A stretch of DNA of 64,000 nucleotides from Ruminococcus sp. OA3 (GCF_022440845.1 NZ_JAKNTO010000001.1:310001-374000); one strand, 5' to 3'; shown: positions 34,171-43,337, numbered from the stretch's first letter. Notes: a model not told the origin generated them from the sequence alone. Program-made: numbers and translations.

Positions 34171-35463
34171 TTAAGCTTTTCTGCCTTTTTTCTCCGCCTG
34201 AATCTTCATTCTCTTTTCTTTCGTAAGTCCCATCCATGCGATACTTGCAATCAGACCTATAACAGCAAGCCCTGCCAGAATTCCAAAGAATACTTTGTAA
34301 CCCATCGCTCCTGCCCAGCGGTCCAGGCACATGCCGCCGATAACCGGCATGAAGAACTCCGCGCTGTAACCGATCGGTGTGATAATAGCTGTTGCGGTGC
34401 CGGTGATCTCCAGCGGGTAATTTCCCTCTTCCATGATCGCAAAATGCATGGACTGGATCGCATACATCGATGCATAAATCGCCGCGATAAATACCAGCAG
34501 CATCCAGATCATGGACGGCTGCCCCGGTGTAAAGATAATTCCAAAAATGCCGATGATCATAATCACATAAGAAATTGACAGGATTTTGGAAGAACCAAAT
34601 TTATCCGCAAAAATTCCTGATGCAAAACACCCTACCGGACGGCAATACTGTGAAAAATATCCAAGCGCAGCAGCAATGACTGCCGATGTTCCAAATACGG
34701 AAGTCGCATACGGTGTGATATAAAAATAACTGATGATCATGGCATAAGAACAGAAGATAATTAATATCTGCAGCCATGTCGTCGGCATTTTTGCCACACG
34801 TTTCAGGATTTTCATATCAAAAAGTTTCTTTGGTCCTTCTTCACCCTCCGATCGCGCCGGCTCTTTATACATAAAGAAGACCAGAATACCAAGGAGAACA
34901 CAGATTACCGAATAGATAATGATGACTGCTGAAAGAGCCGTCTTATCCGTACTTATTTTCGCCAGGTATCCAAAAAGTGCCAGTACAATGGCAGACTGTA
35001 CCATGTTAACAATTCCACGTCCGCCTTCAAAAAATCCGAATGCCTTTCCCTGCTCATCTGAATTTGCCAGAGAACGGATTGCCTTTACAAGCGCACTCCA
35101 GAATGTCAAAATAGATGTAATTCCCCAGATACAGTGAATTGCAAACACTACCGGATACGGTGGAAATAGTAGCAGCACGAACCCACAGATACCCGTCGTC
35201 ACCAGTGAGATCGTCATCAGATGTCTTGCCGGCCAGCGGTCTGCACAGAACCCGCCGAGAAAATATGCAAACACACTGAACCCGCCGAATGCACTTCCCA
35301 GCGCACCCATCTGTGTATTTGTAATGCCAAAGCATTCCACAAACGCATCATAATAATAACTTCTGAAATAAGGCAGTGCATAAATCAGTGCCCCCGATAT
35401 GATAAGAATTATCAGTGTCGGCATATTCTTTTTCAGTTTACTTCCCGTAGTTACTTCTCCCAT
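34171..35463 (-). CDS. Major facilitator superfamily transporter
   Basis: A ~430-residue protein with twelve predicted membrane helices in two halves. The motif-A-like loop GGFCADRWPARHLM follows helix 2, and the matching SGIFADKFGSSK loop lies in the second half. A cytoplasmic central loop (PARSEGEEGPKKLFDMKILK) separates the halves. The start is ATG 35463 after GGGAGG. It is 53 bp downstream of the M24 peptidase gene on the same strand, so a peptide-derived or N-methylated substrate is conceivable. Specificity cannot be read from the sequence. Confidence 0.85.
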   Translation of the reverse strand: MGEVTTGSKLKKNMPTLIILIISGALIYALPYFRSYYYDAFVECFGITNTQMGALGSAFGGFSVFAYFLGGFCADRWPARHLMTISLVTTGICGFVLLLFPPYPVVFAIHCIWGITSILTFWSALVKAIRSLANSDEQGKAFGFFEGGRGIVNMVQSAIVLALFGYLAKISTDKTALSAVIIIYSVICVLLGILVFFMYKEPARSEGEEGPKKLFDMKILKRVAKMPTTWLQILIIFCSYAMIISYFYITPYATSVFGTSAVIAAALGYFSQYCRPVGCFASGIFADKFGSSKILSISYVIMIIGIFGIIFTPGQPSMIWMLLVFIAAIYASMYAIQSMHFAIMEEGNYPLEITGTATAIITPIGYSAEFFMPVIGGMCLDRWAGAMGYKVFFGILAGLAVIGLIASIAWMGLTKEKRMKIQAEKKGRKA

Positions 35464-35516
35464 AGCTTCCTCCCAGTCACATTTGCTTTTTCCCTTTGTT
35501 CCCTCCAAGTCATGTG

Positions 35517-36614
35517 TCAGTACCGCACAATCTGGTCTTCCAGCTTCTTCGTTCTTGAAGTCAGCGTCCGGCAGCCATCCTTCGTCACCAGAATGTCATC
35601 CTCGATCCTCACACCGCCTACGCCTTCAATGTAGATACCCGGTTCGATCGTAAACGTCATTCCTTCCTCCAGCACCAGATCACTGACAGATGTAATGTAC
35701 GGTTCTTCATGGACGTCAAGTCCCAGTCCATGTCCCGTCCTGTGCAGGAACAGTTCACCGTATCCGGCCTTCGTGATCACATCTCTTGCCGCCCTGTCAA
35801 CGTCTGATGCCTTTACACCCGGCCTCACTGCCGCGATAGCGGTCAGATTCGCCCGGAGTACAATGTCATAGATTTCCGCGAGCTTCGGGTTTCCAACCTT
35901 CCCGACAAAGAGACAGCGTGTAATATCTGACCAGTAATAATTGTAATATGCACAGAAGTCCATCAATACAATGTCACCCTCCTGAAATGCATAATCACCG
36001 CTGACACCGTGTGGATTTGCCGAGTTTGCCGCAGCCAGTACCAGGATGATGAACTCATCTGTAATAAACCCGGGATAAGAAGCCATATATGCATACAGCA
36101 TCATATTCAGTTCTTTCTCTGTCATCCCCGGCCTGATCTTATCAGATACATAACCGACAGCTTCATCGACGATCTTCGCTGCAAACTGCATCGTTTCTAT
36201 TTCTGTTTCGTCTTTATACATCCGGAGCTGTGCGATGCATTCTCCCAGATCTTCAATCTGACAATCCAGTGAATGAAAGATTTCCCCGATCTGCATGGAA
36301 AAATACTTTTTATCCACCGCAAGTTTCGTGCAGTCTCCCACAGCCTCACGTATCATATCCGCAGGACCGTCTTCATCCAGATAAGTTTTTTCCGGAACGA
36401 CGCCTTTCATACATCCTGTATCCACAGTCGGATTAACCATGGTAAGCTTCTGCGTCCTGGCATCCAGCACCAGACCATAATATCTCTCGTAAGGAATGAT
36501 ATGTATCCCCGTCAGATAGTTGATCGACATGGGGTCTCCGATAATAGCTTTATCGTATCCGGACTTTTTCAGAATTTCACAGGCTTTCAACTGTCTTACT
36601 CTTAATACATCCAT
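35517..36614 (-). CDS. M24-family peptidase (Xaa-Pro dipeptidase/creatinase fold)
   Basis: 365 residues: an N-terminal creatinase-like domain (CEILKKSGYDKAIIGDPMSI) and a pita-bread C-domain with the metal ligands Asp (IVLMDFCAYY), Asp (YYWSDITRCLF), His (LHRTGHGLGLDVHEE), Glu (TFTIEPGIY) and Glu (VRIEDDILV). It is therefore a probable active metallohydrolase acting on Xaa-Pro peptides or a related amide. It is paired with an MFS transporter gene. Confidence 0.88.
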   Translation of the reverse strand: MDVLRVRQLKACEILKKSGYDKAIIGDPMSINYLTGIHIIPYERYYGLVLDARTQKLTMVNPTVDTGCMKGVVPEKTYLDEDGPADMIREAVGDCTKLAVDKKYFSMQIGEIFHSLDCQIEDLGECIAQLRMYKDETEIETMQFAAKIVDEAVGYVSDKIRPGMTEKELNMMLYAYMASYPGFITDEFIILVLAAANSANPHGVSGDYAFQEGDIVLMDFCAYYNYYWSDITRCLFVGKVGNPKLAEIYDIVLRANLTAIAAVRPGVKASDVDRAARDVITKAGYGELFLHRTGHGLGLDVHEEPYITSVSDLVLEEGMTFTIEPGIYIEGVGGVRIEDDILVTKDGCRTLTSRTKKLEDQIVRY

Positions 36615-36806
36615 ATTTTTCTCCTTGTTAAATTCTATTAATTTTTTTCACGCACATGATTCTTATAATTACTTTATCATGTTTTTTAGTTTTCAGCAAC
36701 CATTTTTATATCAATTTTATGATTTTTCAAAAAATCATCATACATAATATGAAAAGTCAATTTGTTTTAAAAGAAACTGTATTCTTATAAAAACTGCACA
36801 AAAAAA

Positions 36807-36828
36807 GCTGTGAGATTTCTCTCACAGC
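36807..36828 (-). terminator. Terminator after XRE-cupin regulator gene
   Basis: GCTGTGAGA-GAAA-TCTCACAGC followed by seven T residues on the minus strand, 12 bp after the stop. Confidence 0.9.
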
Positions 36829-36839
36829 CACGAAGCATT

Positions 36840-37406
36840 TCATTCTGAATCTTCTTCCTTAACATCCCATATCCTGGACCAATAGGACACACTTGCGTTT
36901 GTTTCACTTTTATTGTAGTAACAATGCCTTGTATGCGCTTTCACGTATACGCTGTCGCCGGTTTTCAGCTCAAACACTTCTCCGTCAATATCCATCGTAA
37001 GTTCCCCGTCTATCACAGTCCCGACCTCGCCGAACTCATGGGTCCACCACTCTTTGCTGGTCTCTGACATTGGCGGCAGTTCTGACACCAGAAAACTCGC
37101 ATTCTCAATGCCGAAATCAATCGTCTCGATGCGCATGCTGTGCTCTTCATCGATCGTTATATCACGGTCTTCCCTGCGGATTATGATTTTCTCTTCGGCG
37201 TTGCGTTCCAGCAGATCTCCCAGTGAACTGTTAAATACCTCGCATATTTTCTGTATATTCATCAGTGTCGGGCTGGTTATATTTCTTTCAATATTGCTCA
37301 GATAACCGGTAGACAATCCGGTCTCTTTCGCCAGCTTCTGCAGGGTCATTTTCCTGGACTTGCGCAGGCTACGGATACTGCTTCCAATCCTGTCAAGATT
37401 GCCCAC
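36840..37406 (-). CDS. XRE-family regulator with C-terminal cupin
   Basis: 188 residues: an N-terminal helix-turn-helix (SIRSLRKSRKMTLQKLAKET, GLSTGYLSNIERNITSPTLM) and a C-terminal cupin_2 barrel (GEVGTVIDGELTMDIDGEVF, ELKTGDSVYVKAHTRHCYYN). Such regulators (for example PuuR-like) sense small metabolites through the cupin. It is divergent from the MttB-family gene, so it probably controls that gene and perhaps the M24/MFS pair downstream. Confidence 0.88.
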   Translation of the reverse strand: MGNLDRIGSSIRSLRKSRKMTLQKLAKETGLSTGYLSNIERNITSPTLMNIQKICEVFNSSLGDLLERNAEEKIIIRREDRDITIDEEHSMRIETIDFGIENASFLVSELPPMSETSKEWWTHEFGEVGTVIDGELTMDIDGEVFELKTGDSVYVKAHTRHCYYNKSETNASVSYWSRIWDVKEEDSE

Positions 37407-37548
37407 TGTTTCCCCCCCTTTCTGTATTTGTGATCATGTTACCTTTTTGTCTATTATACACCATAACCGTATAAAAATAAATGCATTCTCAATAAATTAT
37501 TTACTTTTTTATATAAATGAAAATATTTTACATTTTTTCACAATTCCG

Positions 37549-37577
37549 TTGACAAATTGTTTTTAACGGGATATCAT
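37549..37577 (+). promoter_or_regulatory. Promoter of the MttB-family gene
   Basis: TTGACA (37549-37554), a 17-bp spacer and TATCAT (37572-37577). An ATG at 37576 falls inside the -10 box, so translation must begin later, at 37669. Confidence 0.78.
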
Positions 37578-37668
37578 GAAGTCAAATGAAAGACGTGATT
37601 ATGCACAATATCATTTTCATTTCGCACACGATTCATGTAAAAACACACAAATTTCTGGAGGGCTATTT

Positions 37669-39099
37669 ATGAATTTTGTACCACAGTTAAATTATGTTAG
37701 TGAAGAACAGATTGAAAAACTGCATCAGTATGGTATGAAAATACTGAAAAACCTTGGTATGCGCATTGAGGATCCCGATATTCGGAAATTGCTCTGCGAG
37801 CATGGCTGTACCGAGAAAGGCGATCGCATCTGCTTTACAGATACATTAATCGGAGACATGCTGAAAGCGCAGAAGGGCCGTGTAACCATGACTTCGGCCG
37901 TGACCGGCATGAAAAAAGAAATGGAAATCGGCAAGACGTTCGTGCACAGTACAGGAGGAGCGCCCTGGATCGCGGATATGAAGACGGGAAAACGCCGTAA
38001 TGGAATGCTCACAGACCTGATCGACACCATCCGCGTTATGAATCAGCTTCCTGAACTGGATCTTCCGTGTGCTCTGGTTTACCCGAGTGAAATTCCGTCC
38101 GCAGTCACACAGCTGAGACAGACAGCTACCATGCTGAAATATTCCCATAAACCGATTTACGGACCGGGAATCTCACTCGCCAGCAATGCAAAATATATCG
38201 CAGAACTTTTTAAAGTTTACGGCGGCAGTGCCCTGGCAGACAATCCGATCGGTATGGTGGGCATTTCACCGGAATCCCCCCTGTTTCTGCCAAAAGAAAT
38301 CACAGACACCATGAGCTACATCGTACGCGCTGGTATTCCCGTGAGCATCCTGGCGGCACCGATGGGTGGACTGACTTCCCCGTTGTCCGTAGCCGGAACA
38401 GTCGCACAGGCTCACGCGGAAATCCTGGCTTTTGCCTGTGTCTCTTATCTTATGAATCCGGACTGCGTGCTGTTCTACGGTTCCAGAACATTCTTTGCAA
38501 ATATGAAGAACAGCCAGAGTATACTCGGACTGCCTGAGACCGGCATCTCAAGCGCATTGGCGGTACAGCTCGCAAACCACTGCGGTTTTCTGTCAGACGT
38601 CTATGGACTTTCCTGTACAAGCTGTGCAATGGACGAACAGGCGGGATATGAAAAGATGATCAATGCAATGTTGCCTGGACTTGCAGGCGCAACCCTGATC
38701 ACAGGTTTTGGAAGCACTGCAAGCGTAATGTGCTGTTCCTTAAGCCAGCTCGTGCTGGACAATGAGATCATTGCCATGATCCGTAAAGCCAAGAAACCAT
38801 TTGCGATCACCGAGGATGAAATGGGCTTTGAGGCCCTGGAGTATGTGATCCATGATGAGGAAACCTTCCTTGAGCAGGAACACACCATCGATCACCTCCA
38901 CGAGGAAGTCTTCCAGCCGTCTATTGGCTTTGACAGTGTATGGGCTGACTGGATCAAGTGCGGAGAAGTCTCGCTGGCCAAACGCGCCGCTGAACGCGCA
39001 CTCGAACTGATCCAGAATGATGAAGTTCCGGAAACGAAACCTGAGATCACAGCTGAAGTTGAGAAAATACTGGCTGCGGCAGAAAAAGAATTGTTATAA
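37669..39099 (+). CDS. Trimethylamine methyltransferase family (MttB-like) protein, non-pyrrolysine
   Basis: 476 residues of the MttB superfamily (FVPQLNYVSEEQIEKLHQYG, KILKNLGMRIEDPDIRKLL, HSTGGAPWIADMKTGKRRNG, AGATLITGFGS). There is no in-frame UAG, so it is a non-pyrrolysine member. Characterised ones demethylate quaternary amines such as glycine betaine, proline betaine or carnitine, passing the methyl group to a corrinoid protein. The start was set at ATG 37669 after GGAGGG. No corrinoid protein or MtqA/MtgA-like partner is in the window, so the methyl acceptor must be encoded elsewhere. The substrate is unknown. Confidence 0.88.
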   Translation: MNFVPQLNYVSEEQIEKLHQYGMKILKNLGMRIEDPDIRKLLCEHGCTEKGDRICFTDTLIGDMLKAQKGRVTMTSAVTGMKKEMEIGKTFVHSTGGAPWIADMKTGKRRNGMLTDLIDTIRVMNQLPELDLPCALVYPSEIPSAVTQLRQTATMLKYSHKPIYGPGISLASNAKYIAELFKVYGGSALADNPIGMVGISPESPLFLPKEITDTMSYIVRAGIPVSILAAPMGGLTSPLSVAGTVAQAHAEILAFACVSYLMNPDCVLFYGSRTFFANMKNSQSILGLPETGISSALAVQLANHCGFLSDVYGLSCTSCAMDEQAGYEKMINAMLPGLAGATLITGFGSTASVMCCSLSQLVLDNEIIAMIRKAKKPFAITEDEMGFEALEYVIHDEETFLEQEHTIDHLHEEVFQPSIGFDSVWADWIKCGEVSLAKRAAERALELIQNDEVPETKPEITAEVEKILAAAEKELL

Positions 39100-39107
39100 A
39101 ATGGTAA

Positions 39108-39145
39108 AAAAATATTCCGCTCACACAGTTGAGCGGAATATTTTT
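39108..39145. terminator. Bidirectional terminator between mttB-like and VOC genes
   Basis: AAAAATATTCCGCTCA (39108-39123) pairs perfectly with 39130-39145 across a 6-nt loop. A and T runs on both sides serve the two convergent genes. Confidence 0.9.
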
Positions 39146-39171
39146 AAATTTATAAGTCAAAGCTCTTGATA

Positions 39172-39492
39172 TCACTTCTCCACAAACAATTCAATAATGG
39201 TATCATCCACCGTAATAAATGCGATACTCACGCCCGGTCCTATCTCCCTGGGCGGAAAGATCACGCTCTGTGCCGAATCCAGATACGGCTTCATATCATC
39301 CACCTGATAGGCCACATGCGGATTCTTGTGCATGATCTCGGGGAAACAAGTCCCTTCCTCGAACTTCAGATACTCAATCCTGAATTCATAATCATCCGGA
39401 TTGCTTGTCCAGATCTTCAGTTCTTCGTTATAATCCATCCCCGGTTTTTTCGTGGTAACCGGTATCCCAATATGCAAGAATTCTGCTGCCAT
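39172..39492 (-). CDS. VOC-family (glyoxalase-like) small protein
   Basis: 106 residues resembling one vicinal-oxygen-chelate module (FLHIGIPVTTKKPGMDYNEE, DDYEFRIEYLKFEEG, HVAYQVDDMKPYLDSAQ, IAFITVDDTIIELFVEK), with possible metal ligands His7, His59 and a C-terminal Glu. Enzymes of this fold isomerise or cleave oxo compounds. It is 12 bp downstream of the LsrF-like gene and so probably acts in the same pathway, perhaps as an epimerase or isomerase. Confidence 0.7.
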   Translation of the reverse strand: MAAEFLHIGIPVTTKKPGMDYNEELKIWTSNPDDYEFRIEYLKFEEGTCFPEIMHKNPHVAYQVDDMKPYLDSAQSVIFPPREIGPGVSIAFITVDDTIIELFVEK

Positions 39493-39504
39493 AAACTATC
39501 CTCC

Positions 39505-40389
39505 TTATCTTGACTGTTTTGCCGTATCCCGATAAAACTCATATGCCTCTTTATCCGTATAGTTCTCATGAACAATCCTGGCAACCGCCTGTGTCATCGC
39601 CAGAGGATCCTCTGCCTGGAAAATGTTGCGTCCCATATCCACTCCGGCAGCTCCCTCAGCTATCGCACGGTACGTCATCGTAAGTGCCTCCTCCTCCGGA
39701 AGCTTCTTTCCTCCCGCAACTACAATAGGAACGGGGCATGCAGCCACAACCTGTTCAAAGTTCTCACAGTAATAGGTCTTCACGATATGTGCTCCGAATT
39801 CTGCCAGCATCCTGGTCGCCAGAAGGAAGAACTTCGTAGTTCTCTCCATATCTTTCCCCACAGCCACAACGCCAAGAGTCGGGATTCCGTATCGGTTGCC
39901 GGCGTCTATCGTATTGCACAGATTCTGAATCGATGTCTTTTCGCCGGAAGATCCGATAAATATCTGTACCGCCATACACGCCGCGTTCATGCGGATCGCA
40001 TCTTCCACATCCACACCAATGACCTCATGACTCATATCGTCATCCAGCACACTGCTTCCCGCCGTGCACCGCAGGGCTATTCCTTTGTTAAATGTCGGGG
40101 GCACACAGGTCCTGAGTGCACCCCGCGTAGCCATAAACACATCAATCCCGGGAGCGAGCGCCGGAATTACAAGATCCAGCCGCTCCAGCCCCGCTGTCGG
40201 TCCCATGATATATCCATGGTCAAACGCCAGCATTACCGTTCTGCCTGTCTTGGGGCTGAAAATACGCGAAAGCCTGTCTTTCATTCCCCATTCCGCATGG
40301 TCAGCCCCTTTTACATGAAAGGCGTGATTCACATGCGGGGTATCCAGATGAAAATTTTTCGCCAGTCTATTGCCTTCTTTCTCTGCCAT
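39505..40389 (-). CDS. LsrF-like thiolase/aldolase (DeoC/FbaB superfamily)
   Basis: 294 residues closely resembling E. coli Lsr[39 protein letters not shown], the Schiff-base region [20 protein letters not shown] with its conserved Lys, and [19 protein letters not shown]. LsrF transfers the acetyl group of the phosphorylated AI-2 product to CoA. Here the upstream genes encode a DhaK/DhaL-type kinase, so the substrate is probably a phosphorylated short-chain ketose or dione made by it. It may be AI-2-related or another C4/C5 compound. Confidence 0.85.
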   Translation of the reverse strand: MAEKEGNRLAKNFHLDTPHVNHAFHVKGADHAEWGMKDRLSRIFSPKTGRTVMLAFDHGYIMGPTAGLERLDLVIPALAPGIDVFMATRGALRTCVPPTFNKGIALRCTAGSSVLDDDMSHEVIGVDVEDAIRMNAACMAVQIFIGSSGEKTSIQNLCNTIDAGNRYGIPTLGVVAVGKDMERTTKFFLLATRMLAEFGAHIVKTYYCENFEQVVAACPVPIVVAGGKKLPEEEALTMTYRAIAEGAAGVDMGRNIFQAEDPLAMTQAVARIVHENYTDKEAYEFYRDTAKQSR

Positions 40390-40411
40390 AATAAGCTACC
40401 TCTTCCTATTA

Positions 40412-41416
40412 TTATAATGATTTCTTAAGGTAAGGTGTGCTGCACGGTGCATTCCAGTAGCGGAGAAGTTCATCATCCATTCTCGCCATAAACATCTGGA
40501 ATCCGGCCTGCTCCTGGACAGTAAGCAGCTCTCCTACATAATTTGCCACGATCTCGATATTTTTTTCTTTCAGCAGCTGCTCGCATTTTCTGTAAATAAT
40601 AAACAGCTCCATCAAAGTGGTGGCACCCGTTCCATTCAGGATCAGCATGATTTTCTCGCCATCCCTGATATCGAGATCACTGATCAGACCATTGATCATG
40701 ATCTCTGCTGTCTCATCCGCGGTCTTCATCTTCTGGCGTCCCCCGCCACCTTCACCGTGCTGGCCCATACCGATTTCCATCTCATCTTCACCGAGATCTG
40801 CCAGTACACTTCCGGTTGCCGGGTGTGTCGCACCTTTGACTGCCACTGCAAGAGTTGCCATATTGTCTGCGAAGCGCTGTGCGACAGCCGCCACTTCTTC
40901 GAGACTCTTGCCTTCTGCTGCCGCTGCACCGGCTATTTTATACGTAGGGATACATCCCACAAGACCTCTTCTGTCCTCACTGTTTTCACGCGGTGCATTG
41001 GAGATATCTTCCTGCGTCACCACTTTAACAACATGGAGACCTTCCTTTTTGCACCCTTTCATCGTCAGGTTCCCGGTCAGCATGTCGCCCGCATGGTTCA
41101 GCACTATGTAGAGCACACCTTTTCCTTTATCAGCCATCCTGACAGCGTCAATGCAAGCCTGCGGTCCTGGCGCTGCGAACACGTCGCCGACTACAGAAAT
41201 ATCCACCATACCTTCTCCCACAAAACCACTGATCGCGGGTTCATGTCCGGACCCGCCCTGCGTTACAATCGTAACACGGTCGGCAGTTTCCAGTTTGTTG
41301 TTGATAATCATTCTGTCCGGACCAAGTGTAACGAGGTCTTTGTTCGCGGCTGCAAAGCCTTCCAGCAGTTCCGGTGTCAGATTTGCCTGGTCATTTATAA
41401 ATTTTTTCATTGCCAT
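40412..41416 (-). CDS. DhaK-like dihydroxyacetone kinase, substrate-binding subunit
   Basis: 334 residues with the DhaK signature: VTIVTQGGSGHEPAISGFVG near residue 50 and VGDVFAAPGPQACIDAVRMA. The covalent-substrate His region is EIGMGQHGEGGGGRQKMKTA. DhaK binds ketoses as a hemiaminal on that His and receives phosphate from the DhaL subunit encoded just upstream. The start was set at ATG 41416, eight bases after AGGAGG. No PTS DhaM gene is adjacent, so an ATP-dependent version is likely. Confidence 0.9.
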   Translation of the reverse strand: MAMKKFINDQANLTPELLEGFAAANKDLVTLGPDRMIINNKLETADRVTIVTQGGSGHEPAISGFVGEGMVDISVVGDVFAAPGPQACIDAVRMADKGKGVLYIVLNHAGDMLTGNLTMKGCKKEGLHVVKVVTQEDISNAPRENSEDRRGLVGCIPTYKIAGAAAAEGKSLEEVAAVAQRFADNMATLAVAVKGATHPATGSVLADLGEDEMEIGMGQHGEGGGGRQKMKTADETAEIMINGLISDLDIRDGEKIMLILNGTGATTLMELFIIYRKCEQLLKEKNIEIVANYVGELLTVQEQAGFQMFMARMDDELLRYWNAPCSTPYLKKSL

Positions 41417-41452
41417 ACCCATATCCTCCTGATTCATTCGTATTCCCCTGTA

Positions 41453-42073
41453 CTATTTGATGCCTTCTGCCAACCCTTCGAAAAAGATTGCCGTGCTCAC
41501 CGCCCCCGCGTCCGGTGTCCCGATCGTCTGTTCTTTATAGCTTTTCGCCCTGCCGAATCTGGCTACGTATTGTTCGCTGTCTTTGGCGCCCTGTGCTGCC
41601 GCCTCTTTAGCCCGTTCGAGGATCTCCGCAATACTGTCCCCGGCTGCTTCTGCTGCCAGCACTGCGGGGATCAGACTGTCCATCATTGTCTTATCACCAA
41701 CCTTCGCTGTTGAGATGTCCTGCATTTCGCTCAGGCTTGCACGAAGCATTGCCTTCAGCAGATGCGGAGTGACCTCTGTTTCGTCTTTCAGTTCTGCCCC
41801 AAGGCCGCCTATCATGGTTCCGTATAGCGGTCCCGCACTTCCTCCGCTGACTGCCATAATGTCATCACCCAGATCGCTGAAAAACTCCTGTATGCTCTTA
41901 TCACCCCACCCAGCCACGTCCTTCTCCAGAACAGCCGCAATCTTTGCTATTGTAATTCCATGATCACCATCACCGAATTTTGAGTCAATATTGCTCAGAT
42001 AATCACTGTTTTCTTTCCACAGCCTGGCCACAGCCAGCATCATATCAGAAAATATCTTCCGGTCCAGCACCAT
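41453..42073 (-). CDS. DhaL-like dihydroxyacetone kinase, nucleotide-binding subunit
   Basis: 206 residues, all-helical DhaL barrel: NIDSKFGDGDHGITIAKIAA holds the Mg-ADP aspartates, and SGGSAGPLYGTMIGGLGAEL and TMMDSLIPAVLAAEAAGDSI are conserved. The start is ATG 42073 after AAAGGAG, 47 nt from the predicted -10. It is the first gene of the operon dhaL-dhaK-lsrF-like-VOC. Confidence 0.9.
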   Translation of the reverse strand: MVLDRKIFSDMMLAVARLWKENSDYLSNIDSKFGDGDHGITIAKIAAVLEKDVAGWGDKSIQEFFSDLGDDIMAVSGGSAGPLYGTMIGGLGAELKDETEVTPHLLKAMLRASLSEMQDISTAKVGDKTMMDSLIPAVLAAEAAGDSIAEILERAKEAAAQGAKDSEQYVARFGRAKSYKEQTIGTPDAGAVSTAIFFEGLAEGIK

Positions 42074-42100
42074 CTTTTTCTCCTTTCCCTTTATTAGTAT

Positions 42101-42142
42101 CATTTGTAACTTCATGTTACCATTATTTGTTACATTTATCAA
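42101..42142 (-). promoter_or_regulatory. dhaL promoter with GTAAC-type dyad
   Basis: TTGATA (42142-42137), a 17-bp spacer, then TAACAT (42119-42114). The -10 is inside an inverted repeat GTAAC-N5-GTTAC, and a further GTAAC lies in the spacer. Similar GTTAC half-sites occur near the divergent SorC/etf region, so these are candidate SorC operators. Confidence 0.5.
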
Positions 42143-42209
42143 TTCATTTTTATTTTTGCGTAACTCATGATACATTTTCTGCCGTAATTCTGTGCATTTT
42201 AGCCAAAAA

Positions 42210-42248
42210 GTAACACTTTTAAACTTCGCAAAAGCCTAAAAGTGTTAC
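42210..42248 (-). terminator. Terminator of the SorC-type gene
   Basis: GTAACACTTTTA (arms 42210-42221 and 42237-42248) is a perfect 12-bp inverted repeat with a 15-nt loop and TTTTT after it on the minus strand. It also contains the GTAAC sequence and may double as an operator. Confidence 0.7.
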
Positions 42249-42272
42249 ATATGTTACTTTTATCATATTCAA

Positions 42273-43232
42273 TTATACCTGTTCCCGGCTCTCCTCAGAC
42301 ATCTGCAGTGCCTTGCGGACCTGGATCTCCGGCGCGATCAGATGTGTCAGGTAGCCCGTACGTAATGCGCCAAGTACTGCTTTCTCGCTGATATGTGAAG
42401 AGCAAAGCCCAATCACAAATCGCGTATCCTTCAGGATCTCCAGAGGAATCCGTATCGCATAATCCATATCCGACTGGATAATCTCTCCTTTTACATTATA
42501 AAAGTAATTAAGAACACGCCCCACGGCACGCTGCCTGCGCAGCGCATCCCCGTATCTGGCCTCAGATGCAAAATCCGGTGTGGACGGATAGTTTCCGATA
42601 TTCACGATCGCTACGTCCAGCTGTCTCCACGCCGCCTCCAGTGTATGATAATTTTCCAGTGTCTGAAACTGCTTCAGTTCCTGCTCCATGGTCACAAACG
42701 CCGGCGCATAGATATATTCCGGCCTTGCATCCGTTCGGCTGGCGAAAATGCGCACCAGCTCATTAGAATGATAATTTCTCGTAGAGACCTCGCTGTTTCC
42801 CATCAGTGGGCATACGCTTCTGGCCATGCCTTTCATAGCCTCACGCCTCTCCATCTCCGAGATCAGAGTACCGATGATATGCCCCCATCCCAACCCAAAG
42901 TTCTCCTGCTTTAACCCCTGGAGAAACTCCAGCGTCATGCCCGCGATCCGGTCATTGGTGTCCACATCATTCATTCCGTTCGGGACCAGAATGCCTCCGG
43001 CAATGGAAAAATGGCTGCAGACCTGATTCATCAGCACCTGATTTCCCTCTTCCGGTGATCCGATCTCGATTCTGACGATTCCCATATCCCTCGCCTCCCT
43101 GAGCATTCGGCTAATCAGCGGGCGGGAAATACTGAATGCTTTTGCAATCTCACTCTGCTTCATATCCTGCTCATAGTACATCCTGGAAATCTGTATCAGT
43201 TTATCTATCTTTTCACGCTCTCTGCTGTTCAT
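42273..43232 (-). CDS. SorC/DeoR-type sugar-responsive regulator (LsrR-like)
   Basis: 319 residues: an N-terminal helix-turn-helix (YYEQDMKQSEIAKAFSISRP, LISRMLREARDMGIVRIEI) and a C-terminal sugar-phosphate-binding domain (LGWGHIIGTLISEMERRE, YIYAPAFVTMEQ, VAIVNIGNYPSTPDF). SorC regulators bind phosphorylated sugars; LsrR binds phospho-AI-2. The start was set at ATG 43232 after GAGAGAG. It lies between the dhaLK-lsrF-like operon and the divergent etf operon and could regulate both. Confidence 0.9.
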   Translation of the reverse strand: MNSREREKIDKLIQISRMYYEQDMKQSEIAKAFSISRPLISRMLREARDMGIVRIEIGSPEEGNQVLMNQVCSHFSIAGGILVPNGMNDVDTNDRIAGMTLEFLQGLKQENFGLGWGHIIGTLISEMERREAMKGMARSVCPLMGNSEVSTRNYHSNELVRIFASRTDARPEYIYAPAFVTMEQELKQFQTLENYHTLEAAWRQLDVAIVNIGNYPSTPDFASEARYGDALRRQRAVGRVLNYFYNVKGEIIQSDMDYAIRIPLEILKDTRFVIGLCSSHISEKAVLGALRTGYLTHLIAPEIQVRKALQMSEESREQV

Positions 43233-43308
43233 TGTCACTCTCTCTTCGGTTATTTTATGTTACATAATTAACTTATCACGCATTCACAAATGTGTCAAAC
43301 AAAACCAA

Positions 43309-43337
43309 GTGACATCTCAATGTACTTATGCTATAAT
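43309..43337 (+). promoter_or_regulatory. Promoter of the etf operon
   Basis: GTGACA (43309-43314), a 17-bp spacer, TATAAT (43332-43337). The leader to the etfB ATG is about 45 nt. Confidence 0.75.

Noticed and set aside
37576-37668. An earlier ATG start for the MttB-family gene
   Set aside because: That ATG lies inside the -10 box of the promoter and has no ribosome site. The ATG at 37669 follows GGAGGG and matches the family start.
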